From Carettochelys insculpta (taxonomy: Eukaryota > Chordata > Testudines > Carettochelyidae): a stretch of DNA of 64,000 nucleotides. Shown in pieces: positions 22,565 to 35,149 of the stretch; the stretch's first letter is position 1, and every line of letters begins with the position of its first letter. The stretch spans positions 34,343,501-34,407,500 of the forward strand of contig NC_134150.1 in the NCBI RefSeq assembly GCF_033958435.1, in the 5' to 3' direction. A program made the translations under genes and the position numbers. The notes under the pieces are model-generated. The model saw nothing but the letters and a program-made list of their open reading frames with translations, was not told where the DNA came from and made no database searches.

Positions 22565-24590
22565 TGGCTTTTCAAGCAAACCTTCTGGCAATCATTAAAT
22601 ATTTGATGCCAGATACGCAACTAGTGTTAAACAGTACAGCCATAAACCTTCATCAATTTAACCGCAATAGAGCGACCCTGATTTACACCAGCCAAGGAAC
22701 AGTATCTCTTGTAGGCATTCCTGGGGAACCCCTAATCTCCAAGGATGGCAGAACTCCTTAATTTTCCTCCATGTGAACTCAGAAAAAGATCAATGGGTCG
22801 TGATTTCTTTGTAGCCTTGATGGTCTTGATTGACATTTTTTTCAAAGGCAGACATTTCTGTAAATTGAACTAAATCAAAATTTAAGGAATTTGAGAGGAT
22901 TTTTCCTATCATCACTTGCATGCTGCATCTCTCTCTGTCACAAACTAACATACACACACACCCCAAAAATATTAACTTTCTACACAAGAGATGAACATAA
23001 CTATCATTTCACCACCTTTAGAGAAACCATTGCAGCTATTTATAAATGTGTAATAAGAATAGAAGGATATTACACACAGCTAAAACTGCAAGGGAAAAAT
23101 CAGGCAAGCAGAATGCAGTCCAACTGGAGTTTGTTTGGGCCAATGGAATTAATGCAGTAGCTATTTACAACAGAATCATTACATCGTTAATGGCACAAAA
23201 TGGATTGCTCTTCTATGTTGTGTACCTAAAAGATGCTAAGAGAAATATGTCCCTAGCATGACTGATTGAAATCATGTTAGCTTCATCTCACTCATTATTT
23301 TCAGTGCCACTGTGCTTTGTCTAACACCATGCTAAGATGTTGGTTTAATGATGACTCAGACAAAAGACTCTTAGGTATTAAATTATGAGTACCATTTCTG
23401 GATTGACCTGGGTCCTATTCACAGGCCTCTCATCCAAATACTGCTTTGTATAAGTAAAGTTATACCATCCAGGGGAATTTTCCATTGAAATAGTTCTGGC
23501 TTCTTATTGTTTCAAATGCATCCTTAAGAAGTATCAATTCTATTTGTAAGCACCGAATGCAATTCAGTTTCATTGAATATTATGTCATTTGATCCTGTAA
23601 TTTCTGCAGCCTCTTTTAATTATATCTGACATGAAATGGTTTAAGCTCAACCCACACTGAACCAAACCAAGCCAAAATATTGAGTTTGAGGTTATATGTT
23701 TGATTGAGGGATAATTTGCCCACCTCCTTTCCCCCAAAATGAAGACAGAATTAAACTGATGCTCTTCAGTTATTGGATTATCATAAAAAGTAGAACTGTG
23801 GTGCAAATTTTGTCCACTCAACTGCGTGCACACAGAAAATGTCTTTAAATGGTTCAGTTTTCGTAGTGTAACCAATTTGTCCTCAAAAAAGCTTACAAAA
23901 AACTCAAAATACAAGCAATAACAGGTGTAATGAGTCCAGCATTATCATTGGCTTATAGATGGCCTTCATTTTATATATATGTATGTATTTGTCATACTGT
24001 ATTCAAATTATACAAACACAGTTCATCACAGCACACCAATCTGCCCCAAATAATGTGATATTTGCCATTACAAGTGGCTGTATTTGTAATTCAAAATGTC
24101 CAAAACTATACATTACTGGATGTAAAATTATCAATGTTAGCAGTTATTGATGTATTCTTAGTAATAAATTTCAGTAGTTACAGGTGGTGAAAAGCCAGTA
24201 TGGTCATCTTTTCAGCTTTCCATATATTGCAGTCAATAACAGAATTTCCATTTACTTCAGTGGAATCAGGATTTCACCCTTGTCCTTAAGAATTCAATCC
24301 TGTGCCATTTAAACTCAGTAGGAGTCTTTCAGTCCCAAGAGGGCACTGAATCAGGCCCCAAGGATTCAATTCTGCCTCGTGTAAGTAATGAGAATTTTAC
24401 AGTGAACTGAAAGAGAGCTGAACTTCACCCTAAATCTTCTGAATTTTTCTACAAACAAAAAACCTACCTCAAATCCCTATCCTTTGAATCCGTTAAAACA
24501 ATACTTGGCTCTAAACTTTTGCTATCTTGGCTTTGTATTTACAGAATATGATCCTTCACTGAACTATAGCTGTGGGAATAAAGTAACTCC
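22565..24590. other. unannotated AT-rich sequence
   Basis: About 2 kb with no supported gene, RNA or recognised repeat. Confidence 0.4.
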
Positions 24591-24597
24591 ACTTGCT

Positions 24598-24660
24598 TGA
24601 GAGACAAAGTTCATGAGGTAAAATTTCTTTTATTAGATCAATTCTCAAGCTATCTGAACA
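24598..24660 (-). mobile_element. possible old Penelope-like tail
   Basis: 'catgaggtaaaatttctttt' followed by 'attagatcaattctcaagct' resembles, from memory, a PLE-related tail common in amniotes. It is short and diverged. Confidence 0.3.
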
Positions 24661-25358
24661 ACAGGCAACAGATGAATCTATGGTAGCCTACTATACACTA
24701 ATTGCTGCCTGAATTTCCCATTTCTGTGGTGTCACTTCTTTTTTATATATTCCCTAGGATTTTTCTTCTTTTTTAATTAGCATCTGATATTTCTACCTTG
24801 ACTCACTTGAGTGAGGTTACCTCAAGGTCATCTTTTTTAACGTTCCCTATTATGCTATTCTAATTAGACTCTGTGATCCTCATTCTGTCCTTACTCAGTC
24901 CTTGCTTGGGGAAAATTTGCAATTGATTTGGTCTGAAAACTTGAATCCATGAAGCTAGAGTTGCATGAGGCCAATATATTATTGTGATGAGGGCCAGGTA
25001 ACTTGTCTAAAAGCTGGATAGTAACTGGGGAAGATTTTGACCATAACTACACAGTGACTATACAGTATAATATAAGTAAGGAACTGAAAGAAGCCAGATA
25101 AGAAAGTTGTACACCCAGCTTTGACCCACAATTAATTGTTTATCGAGTCACATTTGAAAAAAAAAACCCTCAGGAGGAAGAGATGATTGTGTACATTGAT
25201 GGTGTACACTGGATATTTTAATTTGCTTGATAAGATATGCTGGGAGGGGGTGGCAGGTTGTAACTATTGGGTTTATCCTGGTTCAGTAAAAAATAATTAG
25301 TTACCACGGCAACTGCCATATCAAACCAAGTTTATGTTATATTTAGGATAAAGAACAC

Positions 25359-25372
25359 CTTCCAGGACACTT
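25359..25372 (+). repeat. 14-bp target-site duplication, left copy
   Basis: 'taaagaacaccttc' is identical to 29870-29883. The pair brackets the 4.5 kb LINE. Confidence 0.75.
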
Positions 25373-25382
25373 TGCCCAGAGG

Positions 25383-25706
25383 TAAACCCTGTTAGCTGCT
25401 GCCCCCTGTTCGCTGCTCACCCCTTGTTCGCTGGGAGCTCCCTTCTTATAGGGAGAGCTCCCAGCTGGTCAGGCCTGGCTCCAAGCCTTGCCTCCAGTCT
25501 AATCAGCCCTTGAAGGCTCACCTGGCAGGGAACTCCCCCAGTTCACACCTTGCAAACTGCTCTTCTCTGCACAGCACAAGCTCAGGTACCTAGGCAGCTG
25601 ATCAAGCTGCAGACAGACAGACATTTACCCACCAGCTCACCACACAGCCCCCCAAATTCCACACTCACCCAAGCAGCGAACAGGGGGCAGCAGCTAGCAG
25701 GGAAGG
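25383..25706. repeat. inverted repeat in the 5' region of the LINE
   Basis: The left arm 'tagctgctgccccctgttcg' (about 25391-25410) has its complement 'cgaacagggggcagcagcta' at about 25677-25696. The match extends outward more loosely toward 'gcccagagg' and 'cctctggg'. Between the arms is a local hairpin 'gggagctccc...gggagctccc'. The function is unknown; it could be a MITE, a duplicated 5' end or a structured UTR. Confidence 0.6.
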
Positions 25707-26597
25707 GAGTTTGCCTCTGGGAGTTTGCCAAGAGAGGAGCCCTGTGTTTGTCCTTTTCAGGTATGGTGTTCCACCTGTGCCCTGCAAAGCAGCACTACCA
25801 GAAAAAGGAGTCTCTGAAGAGAAGAGCCTGAAGAGCGATGGGGGAAGGTGGACCTGGGGGTGCTGAGAGCAGCTGAGGGGAGAGGGGCCAGTGCAGTAAG
25901 GAGGGCGGACATGGGAGCAGATGGGGGTAGTGGGTTGGGGAGGGTCCTATGGTGATGGTAGCTGGGGGAAGGGGCAGCAAAAGGTGGGGAGGAGGGTCCT
26001 GGGGATATGAGGTCATTGCTCTGCAGGGGGCTATGGTGACTCGTGGTAACAGGGAGCCATGAAGTAGTTGGATCCTTAACCACATTCTCCACACCCCACT
26101 GCCTTGTGGGTTATCCTGGGAAGGAGAGAGGCTAAGGGAGTAAACCCTGACAGAAAATCCGGAATGGAGTCCGAAGGTGGTTCGGTGTCAACTTCTGGCA
26201 CTGTCCTGGCAACTCCTGCAGCTGAGCTGGTACCAGACGTGGAGGTTATCCTCTCCTTTGGACTATATCAGTAAAGCCGAGAGGGGGACACTGGTGTCTG
26301 GGCAGCCCAGAGTCTCCATAGTAAGTGCCCAGGCTCCCGCCCGGAGAGGTACTCCGGCATTGCTGAACAGCGTTGCGTCAACACGGGAGGCAACAGATAC
26401 CGGTTATAAGCTCTTGCTCGATTGGCGTAGAGAACGAGCGCCAGGGGTTGCCTTCGACGGTGGGAGAGATCCTCGCATCTCACTGGACAGTCACCGCCCG
26501 CCTCAAGCTGGGCAGCCCCCAGCCAATAGGGTACTGTCCCGCCACAGTTCACCTGCCTCGCTGGGTGCGTGAGGCTTAAGGTTCCTGAACCTGACAA

Positions 26598-29500
26598 GTG
26601 ACTGAAATTTGGGCACCAGGCAAACCAATAAGAAAATCAACAAGGAATGAGAAACATCAACAATTTAAGCTTGCTTGCTGGAATGTGCAGACCATGCTGA
26701 CCGGCTTGACTGAAGATCTTCAGGCCATCAGTGACACCCGCAAGACTGCTGTCATCAACGAGGAACTGAAGAGGCTCAGAGTTGATATCGCTGCACTGCA
26801 AGAGACACGACTCGCAAATTCGGGATCTCTAAAGGAACAGGACTACACCTTCTTCTGGCAGGGTAAAGCCCAAGAAGAACCCAGAGAGCATGGTGTTGGC
26901 TTTGCTGTCAGAAACACCCTTCTACAAATGGTTGATTTAGTCACGGGCGGATCAGAAAGACTTCTTCAGATCACGCTTCAAACTTGCGCCGGTCCTGTCC
27001 ACCTGATCAGCGCTTATGCTCCAACCCTGTACGCCACACCAGAAGTAAAAGACAAGTTCTATGACGTGCTTAGTGCTGCTGTAGCGCAAATACCTGCTCA
27101 TGAACAACTGTACATCTTGGGTGACTTCAGTGCACGAGTTGGAACTGATTGGGCCTTATGGCCTTCCTGCTTAGGACACTTCGGTGTGGGAAAAATGAAT
27201 GACAATGGACAGCGTCTCCTTGAACTGTGCTCGTACCACAATCTGTGCATCACAAACACATTCTTCCAAATGAAGCCACAGCACAGAGTGTCGTGGAGAC
27301 ACCCACGCTTGAAGCACTGGCATCAACTAGATGTGGTCGTCACTAGGCGTAATAAGTTCAAAAACGTCCTTCTGACATGCAGCTATCAAAGTGCTGACTG
27401 TGATACAGATCACTCGCTAGTTTGCTCCAAGCTCAAGCTGAGACCCAAGAAGCTGTACCGCTCTAAACCTGCTGGAAGGCCCCGCATTGACACTAGAAAG
27501 ACGGCAAACTCGGAGAAAGCTGAAAAGTTCAGAGAGACCCTCCAGGAAAATCTGCGCAGCGGCCCTGGGGGTGCCAATGCAACATCCAAATGGCAACATC
27601 TGAGGGATACAGTTTACAACACGGCCTTGTCGGTGTTTGGAAGAAGAGCTAGAAACATGAATGACTGGTTCGAAGCTAACTCCGATGAGATGATTCCAGT
27701 CATTGAAAAGAAGCGCGCTGCACTCCTGGAGTACAAACGCTCACCGAGCCAGAGTACCCAGGAAGCACTTAGAGAGGCCAGAAGAACAGTACAGAAGACA
27801 GCCAGGCGCTGTGCCAACAACCACTGGCTCCAGCTATGCAGCAGCATCCAGACCTGTGCCGACTTTGGTAATCGCAGAGGAATGTATGAGGAAGGCATTA
27901 GGACCCACCCAGAACAAGATGGCACCTCTGAAATCCAAATCTGGTGAAGTCATTGCTGACAAAGCCAAACAGATGGAGCACTGGGTTGAGAACTACTCCG
28001 AGCTGTACTCACGCGAGAACGTTGTGGTTGACACAGCCCTCGATGCCGTCGAGCTCCTACCAGTAATGGACGAACTGGATCAAGAACCGACTGTGGATGA
28101 ACTGAAGAGAGCCATCGACAGCATTGCAGCAGGAAAGGCCCCTGGTCAGGATGGTATACCACCAGAAGTAATCAAATGTGCCGCGGACACATTCCTGGAA
28201 CCCCTACATGAGCTACTGTGCCTGTGCTGGAAAGAGGGTGAGGTTCCACAGGATATGCGCAACGCTAACCTTGTAACGTTGTATAAGAACAAAGGAGACA
28301 GAAGCGACTGCAACAACTACCGTGGAATCTCCCTCCTAAGTGTCACTGGTAAACTGTTCACTTGCGTCATCCTTGGCAGACTCCAGAAGATTGCTGAGAG
28401 GGTGTACCCCGAATCGCAGTGTGGATTCTGCGCAGAGAGGTCTACCGTTGACATGGTCTTCTCTCTAAGGCAGCTGCAGGAGAAGTGCAGGGAGCAGAGA
28501 AAGCCACTCTACATAGCCTTCATCGACCTGACCAAGGCCTTTGACTTGGTCAGCAGGGATGGTCTGTTCAAACTGCTCCACAAGATAGGCTGTCCTCCAC
28601 GGTTACTCAAGATGATCCAGTCGTTCCACGAAGACGTGAGAGGAACCACCCAATATGACGGCGCATTATTGGATGCTTTTAGAATCAGGAGCGGCGTCAA
28701 ACAAGGATGCATGCTTGCTCCGACATTGTTCGGGATCTTCTTCACACTCCTCCTGAAGCATGCCTTTGGATCTTCAACAGAGGGCATCTTGCTGCACACA
28801 AGATCTGATGGGAAACTGTTTAACCTTGCAAGGCTGAAAGCTAAGTCTAAGGTACGAGAAGTCCTCATCAGAGACATGCTGTTCGCAGATGCTGCTGCTG
28901 TAGTGTCTCACACAGAAGACCAGCTTCAAAAACTACTGGATCAGTTCTCCAAAGCGTGCAAGGACGTTGGGCTTACCATCAGCCTAAAGAAGACAAATGT
29001 ACTCGGTCAGGATGTTGCTGAATCCCCATCAATCAGCATTGACAACTATATGTTAGAGGTCGTCCATGAGTTCGTTTACCTCGGGTCCACCATCACTGAC
29101 ACCCTGTCGTTGGACACTGAGCTAAATAGGAGGATTGGAAAAGCGGCCACAACTCTGTCCAGACTCAGCAAGAGAGTGTGGAATAACAACAAGCTGTACA
29201 CTCACACCAAAATGCAAGTCTACAGAGTCTACATCCTCAGCACCCTCCTTTATGGCAGCGAGACTTGACCCTGTATGCCTGCCAGGAAAAGAGGCTGAAC
29301 GTCTTCCACTTGTGCTGCCTCAGGCGCATCCTTGGAATATCATGGAAGGACAGAGTGACCAACACCGCCGTCCTCCAGCAAGCTGGAATCCCAACCATGC
29401 ACACCCTCCTCAGGCAGCGTCGACTCCGCTGGCTTGGCAACGTCCACAGGATGAATGATGGAAGGATTCCAAAAGACATCCTGTATGGTGAGCTAGCCTC

Positions 29501-29804
29501 TGGCAAAAGACCTCCCAGACGCCCCCAGCCGCGCTACAAAAATGTCTGCAAGAGAGACCTCAGAGAGGTAGACATCGAGCTGGACAACTGGGAAGAACTA
29601 GCAGATGACCGCAGCGGATGGAGGCAGGGGTTACACAAGGGCCTTCAGAAGGGCAAGATGAAGATCAGACAGCTAGCAGAGGAGAAGCGAGCACACAGAA
29701 AGCACAATTAGGACTTGCCAGACACCCACTACATCTGCAAGAGATGCAGCAAAGACTGTCACTCTCCTGTGGGTCTTCATAGTCACAATAGACGCTGTAA
29801 ATGA
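26598..29804 (+). pseudogene. LINE ORF: AP endonuclease, reverse transcriptase and C-terminal zinc finger, broken
   Basis: The N-terminal endonuclease shows KLACWNVQTM, IAALQETRL, YILGDFSARVG and DTDHSLVCSK. The usual Asn of GDFN is Ser here. The RT follows in frame 27703-29268 with GKAPGQDGIPPEVIK, YIAFIDLTKAFD, GVKQGCMLAPTLFG and FADAAAVV, where the second Asp of the catalytic FADD is Ala. The frame shifts near 27893 (probably a short deletion) and near 29266 (a single lost G; GSET|W). The third segment (29265-29711) ends at a TAG. The same frame continues beyond it into ICKRCSKDCHSPVGLHSH, a CCHC zinc-finger-like end, and stops at 29804. With two frameshifts, a nonsense codon and changed active-site residues it is inactive. 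Confidence 0.85.
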
Positions 29805-29869
29805 CGTCCTCAATTGAAACTTTAAAGGGCACGATCCATAGTCTATGCAGACTGAAGGATGCCTACTAC

Positions 29870-29883
29870 TAAAGAACACCTTC
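29870..29883 (+). repeat. 14-bp target-site duplication, right copy
   Basis: Identical to 25359-25372. It follows directly on the end of the short LINE 3' UTR. Confidence 0.75.
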
Positions 29884-30708
29884 AAAAATTGAGCACTGTG
29901 TGGTTAAAAGCTGATGCGTTTTAGGACACATTGAGAAAACAATTTTCAAATGGTTTTAAACTTACTGCACATTGCCTTTCCAGAATGAGATGATTGCGTG
30001 ATGTCCTTCTCTCTATGTTGGACAATGCACTTTGTAGATTCATTAGCTAACGGATCATCACATCTGATGAAAGAAAACATTGTCTGGTATGAATCCTTTT
30101 TGTTATGAGGATATTAATATAACCAAAACTGCAAATCAATTAACTTGTCTCTTTCAACACAAACTTTGGTAGCACACTTCCCTGAATGAGGTGGTATGAA
30201 GGACTGTAATTGATTTAATTTGTATAAATTTTGATTTGCCATGAAATAGAAGGGAGAGCAACTGCGAAAATCACATGATGAGATTTTGGGAACACAATGT
30301 GGCAGGAAGTGGCTGTGTACAGAATAATGGCTGCTCTTCTGTAAGTCTGGATTCTTGTATTCTCTTTTGTAGGATAATATTCCTAGAAAAGTTATTTTAA
30401 AGGACATTTCCATTTATTAAGCATAAAAGTCTAATGCAATTTTGTATTGTCTTCAGTAAGTGGGACATTGGCTTTTATTACTTGAGGGCAAAATTACAAA
30501 AGCAGTTTCTCTGTACATGATGCCTCAAAAGGCACGGGATATGTTTTGTTTGTTTTATTTTTAATGTGTCAGGTTTGGGTATTCAGCATTTCAGATGTGT
30601 GTAGAAATACACTTTGCCCAGACAAATAAGGTAAGTACAGTAGATGTCAAAATTCCCAGTTTATACTGGTCACCTACCTGATTTGTGTCTGAGATAACCC
30701 AACACTGT
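29884..30708. other. unannotated AT-rich sequence
   Basis: No supported gene or named repeat was seen. Confidence 0.4.
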
Positions 30709-30710
30709 TA

Positions 30711-31037
30711 CAGGTTGAACCTCTGTAGTCTGGCACCACTGAGACCTCACTGGCACGAAACAAGAGAATTTGCTGAACCATGGGAGGTCAATATTGTCTG
30801 TTAGCATTACCAATATTTCTACCACTTGCTGAGCTCATAGAAGACATTTTGGGGTAAATTTGAGCTAAATAACAGCATAGAACATTGAGAGCCAGGACTG
30901 GTCGCTGTGAACAAACTTTATGGGACCATGGGAAACTTTGCCATGCCCATGATAATTGGACCTCCAGTTAACTAAAATCATGCCAGAGTAAGGATGTTGC
31001 CAGACCAGAGAATGACAGACTGGAGATGTTCAACCTG
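30711..31037. mobile_element. Tc1/mariner-type (pogo/Tigger-like) MITE, copy 1
   Basis: The ends are 'caggttgaacctct' and 'gttcaacctg', flanked by TA on both sides (30709-30710 and 31038-31039). A second copy of the same family is at 60292-60607, so the borders are supported twice. It is 327 bp and non-coding. Confidence 0.8.
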
Positions 31038-31109
31038 TATGTACCATATAGTTTAGCCATGTGCAGTGGCTGAGCATAGGCTACTTTGCAACGTGAAACT
31101 CTGATATTT

Positions 31110-31230
31110 GCTGGTACTGAGTACTGGCACCTAGGAAGGCCCAGCCGTGGGATTGGATGGAAGAGGGCATGGGAGCCTGCTGAGTACCGGCTCTTCCCCC
31201 CTTTTTTTTTTTTAAAGAAAAGCACTGTAT
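31110..31230 (-). repeat. dispersed repeat, second copy
   Basis: Reverse-orientation relative of 11650-11766. The plus strand reads 'gtactgagtactggcaccta' and, further on, a T run. Confidence 0.4.
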
Positions 31231-31234
31231 ATAA

Positions 31235-31935
31235 TAATAATATATAATAATCTTGATTCTACATGACACCTTGAAGGCTGCTGTTTATTTTATTATAGGT
31301 AATGAGAGGTAAAGCAATACTTTCAAATAATCTCACTAGGCAGAGCATTATCAATAGCTTAGGTTTTTCCCGACCTGTGATGAGTTAATGCATCCTTGAG
31401 ACTGACAGTCACAGTGTGAGTGTGACACAGGTACAGGAAAACATGCCTTATCAAGGACCATCTGCAATCCAGCACTGCCAAGCCATTGCCCAAGAACTGT
31501 GTCTAATGAAAACAATTACAGAACCACTGGGTGATTCAATGGATGTACCAAAGTATCACCATCTAAAAGAAGTAAACACTAGCCACAGACAAAATGTACA
31601 CACACACACAAATATTACAAGAATGTTATTAAAGTGGCAAAGTGAGAAAATCTAAGATATATGGTTGCCTGGACAACCTTAATTTGGCCCTTTTATGCAT
31701 CCAGTTTTTGCACCTCAGGAGACCAGGGTGTATGGGGAAAACAGTAAGTAACTATGTAGTTAGCAATTTTGCAGCAGGGACTAAATTAAGGTTGCAGAAG
31801 GAAGCACGATTATGGAATTTACTAACTTCTGAGCACTTCAATTTGTTATCTAACAGATGTATAGTATTTGATCTGTAACTTGCCAAATTTCTTTTTTAAG
31901 GGTGAAGATGAAAAAATATTATGCACAGATGTAAA
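31235..31935. other. unannotated AT-rich sequence
   Basis: Contains a small (CA)n tract at 31599-31611. No supported gene was seen. Confidence 0.4.
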
Positions 31936-31949
31936 AATATGATTGTGGT

Positions 31950-32040
31950 AGATCATCATGCACCCCAGCAGAGGCTGAATCCTGTATCTCGAACACAGAC
32001 GTCTACCACCTGAGCCACAGGACTGACTACATTAGCAAGT
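31950..32040 (-). mobile_element. possible tRNA-derived SINE fragment
   Basis: The minus strand shows an A-box-like 'gtggctcaggtggtagac' (32001-32018) followed very closely by a B-box-like 'gttcgagatac' (31984-31994). The spacing is too short for an intact tRNA head, so this is a deleted SINE or a chance match. Confidence 0.35.
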
Positions 32041-32044
32041 AGTA

Positions 32045-32380
32045 GCAGAAGGGTGTTATTCAAGAGTTGGGGGCTGGAGGGCTATTGATATCATGTGCTG
32101 GCTTCATGTTGTGGTCTCAAAGGGTGGGATGAGATGCCAGAGTTATGTGTTAGCTAAGGTGGGGGAAGCGTTCATGAGGAAAACTCAGCCATGCACCCCA
32201 TGTTATTCCTCTCTAACTTTTATACCTGCTCTGGCAGTTCTCAGGTGCTCCCAACACAATATAGTCAGTGCCTACTGCTGCTTAGTGGCAACATGAATGA
32301 GACCCTTTAGGGCTCAGTGATTTTAGAAAGGTGACAGAACATTACTGAGGAACACAAGTGTGACTGGGGTGGGCGCTGTT
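32045..32380. other. unannotated sequence
   Basis: No supported gene was seen. Confidence 0.4.
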
Positions 32381-32469
32381 CATACAGAAATACAGAATAC
32401 TAGAAATGGAAGGAACATTGAGAGGCAAACAAGTCCAGAGCCATGCACTCATGGCAGCTTGAAGCACCA

Positions 32470-35100
32470 TCTAGACCATCTCCAACAGGTGTTTGCCTAA
32501 CCTACTCTTACAAGTCTCCCGTGATGGAGATTTCACAACCGCCCTCGACAATTTATTCCGGTGTTTAATCACCCTGACAGTTAGGAAGATTTCCCTAATG
32601 TTTTACTTAAATCTCCCTTTAAGGCAATTTAAATGGGCAGTTTAAGCCCATTGCTTCTTGTCTTTTATCAGGGGTTATGGAGAATAATTTTCTCCCTGCT
32701 CATAAAAATCTTTTAGATACTTGAAAGCCCCTCTCTGTCTTCTCTTTTCTAAACAAACTCACTTCTTTCAATCTTCCCTCATTGGTCATGTTTTCTAGAC
32801 CTTTAATCATTTTTGTTGCTCTTCTCTAGACCTTCTCCTATTTATCCACATCTTTCCTAAAATATGGTGCCTAGAACTGGACGCAATACTCCAAAGGCCT
32901 AATTACTGCAAAGTAGAGCAGAAGAATTACTTCTCATGTCTTGCTTACAACACTCCTGTTAATGCATCCCAGAATTATGTTTGTTTTTTTGGCAAGTGTC
33001 ACACTGTTGATTCATATTTAGCTAGTGGTCCACTATGACCCCTAGATCCCTTTCTGCAGCACTCCTTTCCAGACAGTCATTTCCCTTTTCATATGTAAGA
33101 AACTGATTGTTCCTTCCTAAGTTGGATACTCTGCATTTGTCTTTATTGAATATCATCTTATTTACCTCACTCAGACCATTTCTCCAATTTGTTCAGATTA
33201 GTTTTAATTATAAAGGCATCATCCCAAGCACTTGCAGTCCCTCACAGCTTGGTATCATCCACAAATGTTATAAATGGATTTTCTATGCCATTATCTAAAT
33301 TGTTGATGAAGCTATTGAACATAAGTGGTCCCAGAACTGATTCCTACAGAGCCCCACATTTTATGCCCTTCCAACATGACTGTGAATGATTGTTAACGAC
33401 TCTCTGGAAAAAGTTACCCAACCACTTACAAGCCCACCTTATGGTCACTGTATTTCCCTAGTTTATTTGTAAGAAGGTCATGTGACACTATGAAATGCTT
33501 TACTAAAATCTAGGTATATCAAGTCTAACACTTCTCTCTTATCCACAAGACTTGTTGTCCTATCAAAGAAAGCTTTCAGGGTAGTTTGATATGATTTGTT
33601 CTTTACAAATCCATGCTGACTGCTACATATCACCTTATCTTTCAGCTATTTACAAATAGGTTCCTTAATTGTTTGTTCCTTTATATTTCCTGGAACACAA
33701 ATTAATCTAACTGGTCTGTAGTGCCTTGGTTGCCCTTTTCCAGTCTTCTGGGATGTATTTAATCAGGCCCTGGTGACTTGAAAACATTTAAATTTTCTAA
33801 ACAATTTTTATCTTGGGTTTTTTCCTATTTTAACTTCTGAACCTTCCTCATTTTCTCCATCATTCACTGAGCTAGGCATCCAATCACCACAAACTTTAAC
33901 AGCAAAAGCCAAAACAAAGAAGTCATAAGCACCTCTGACATTTCAACATTTTCTAATTGTTTTTCCCTCTTCATTGAGTAATGGGCCTAACCTCTCCTTG
34001 GTCTCCATCTTGCTGCTAATATGTTTGTAGAATGTTTTCATATTGCCCTTTATGTCTCTAGCTAGTTTGAGCTTGTTATGTCTTTCCCTTTTCTAATTTT
34101 TCCATGATTTGACCTAATTTCCAAGTTTATAGGACTCTTCTTTGATTTTTAGATAATTAAAAATATCTAGTTGTCATGATTGTCTCTTGCCACACTTCCT
34201 ATCTGCTCTGCCCCATGGAATTGTGTGCTCTTATGCTCTTAACATGGTCTCTTTGAAAAAGTGCCAAATGTCTTCAATTGTTTTTCCTCTTAGTCTTGTT
34301 TCCCATGGGACCTACCAACTCCCTGAATTTGCTGAAGTCTGCCTTTTTGAAATCCACTGTCTTACTTTGCTATTCCTCCTCCTACCATTCCTTAGACTCA
34401 TGAACTCTCTCATTTCATGATCACTTTCACCCAATCTCCCTTCCACTTTCAAATCCTCAACCAGTTCCTCCCTATTTGTTAAATCAAATCTATAACAGTC
34501 CCACACTTTCTTCATCTTCTTCAGTAAAAATACATGTCTCCAATACATTCCAAGAACTTGCTTGATAATCTATGCCCTGATGTGTTACTTTCTCAACAGA
34601 TGTCTGGATAGTTGAAAATCCCCCATCATCACTAAATTCTATGCTTTGGATGATATTGTGATGTTTAAAAACATCCACCTCTTCTGTCTGGTCAGATAGT
34701 CTGGAGTAGACACCTGCTGTGACATTAACCTTGGTTTTTACCTCTTTTATCCTTGCCCCAGGGACACTCAACAAATCTGTCTCCGATGTCCGTCTCAGCC
34801 TCCATTCAAGTGCGTACATTTTTAAGATTTAAGGCAACACCTCACTTTCTTTTAACTGCCTGTCCCTCCTGAGCAAGCCTTGTCCTTCTATGCCAATATT
34901 CTAGTCATCTGCAGTATCCCATCAAGTCTCTATGATACCAACTATGTCCTAGTTATGCTTATTTACCAGCATTTCAAGTTTGACTTGCTTATTCCTCACA
35001 ATTCTCGCTTTAGTATACAGACAACTAAGATACTTGTTTTGATTTTGGCCCCCAGTTCTGTCTTATCTCTTCCTTAACCATGCTGTTATAGCCCAACCCC
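32470..35100 (-). pseudogene. CR1 ORF2 remnant
   Basis: Readable pieces on the minus strand include [20 protein letters not shown] with DHEM from the endonuclease end (34312-34548). The RT region matches the first CR1 copy position by position at 33100-34000, and the C-terminal region lies at 32500-32900. No frame longer than about 110 codons remains. Confidence 0.7.
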
Positions 35101-35149
35101 TTTGCCCAATTTCTACCAGTCTCCCAGGTCTTCATGTCTGTGACTTATC

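Larger units (their letters stand above)
25373..29869 (+). mobile_element. RTE/jockey-type LINE, full-length-looking, flanked by 14-bp duplication
   Basis: This 4,497-bp insert is bounded by identical 14-mers (25359-25372 and 29870-29883). It has a 5' region of about 1.2 kb, one long APE-RT frame with breaks, and a 3' UTR of only about 65 bp. The inverted repeat at 25383-25706 lies within its 5' region. That region could be part of the LINE or an older separate element; the duplication argues that the whole unit moved together. The clade is not assigned with confidence. The single ORF and very short 3' UTR fit RTE-like elements, and proteins of this type are often annotated as craniofacial development protein 2-like. 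Confidence 0.65.

Noticed and set aside
25550..25831. 93-codon open frame as LINE ORF1
   Set aside because: It lies across the inverted repeat, has no domain, and its frame is not supported by anything else.
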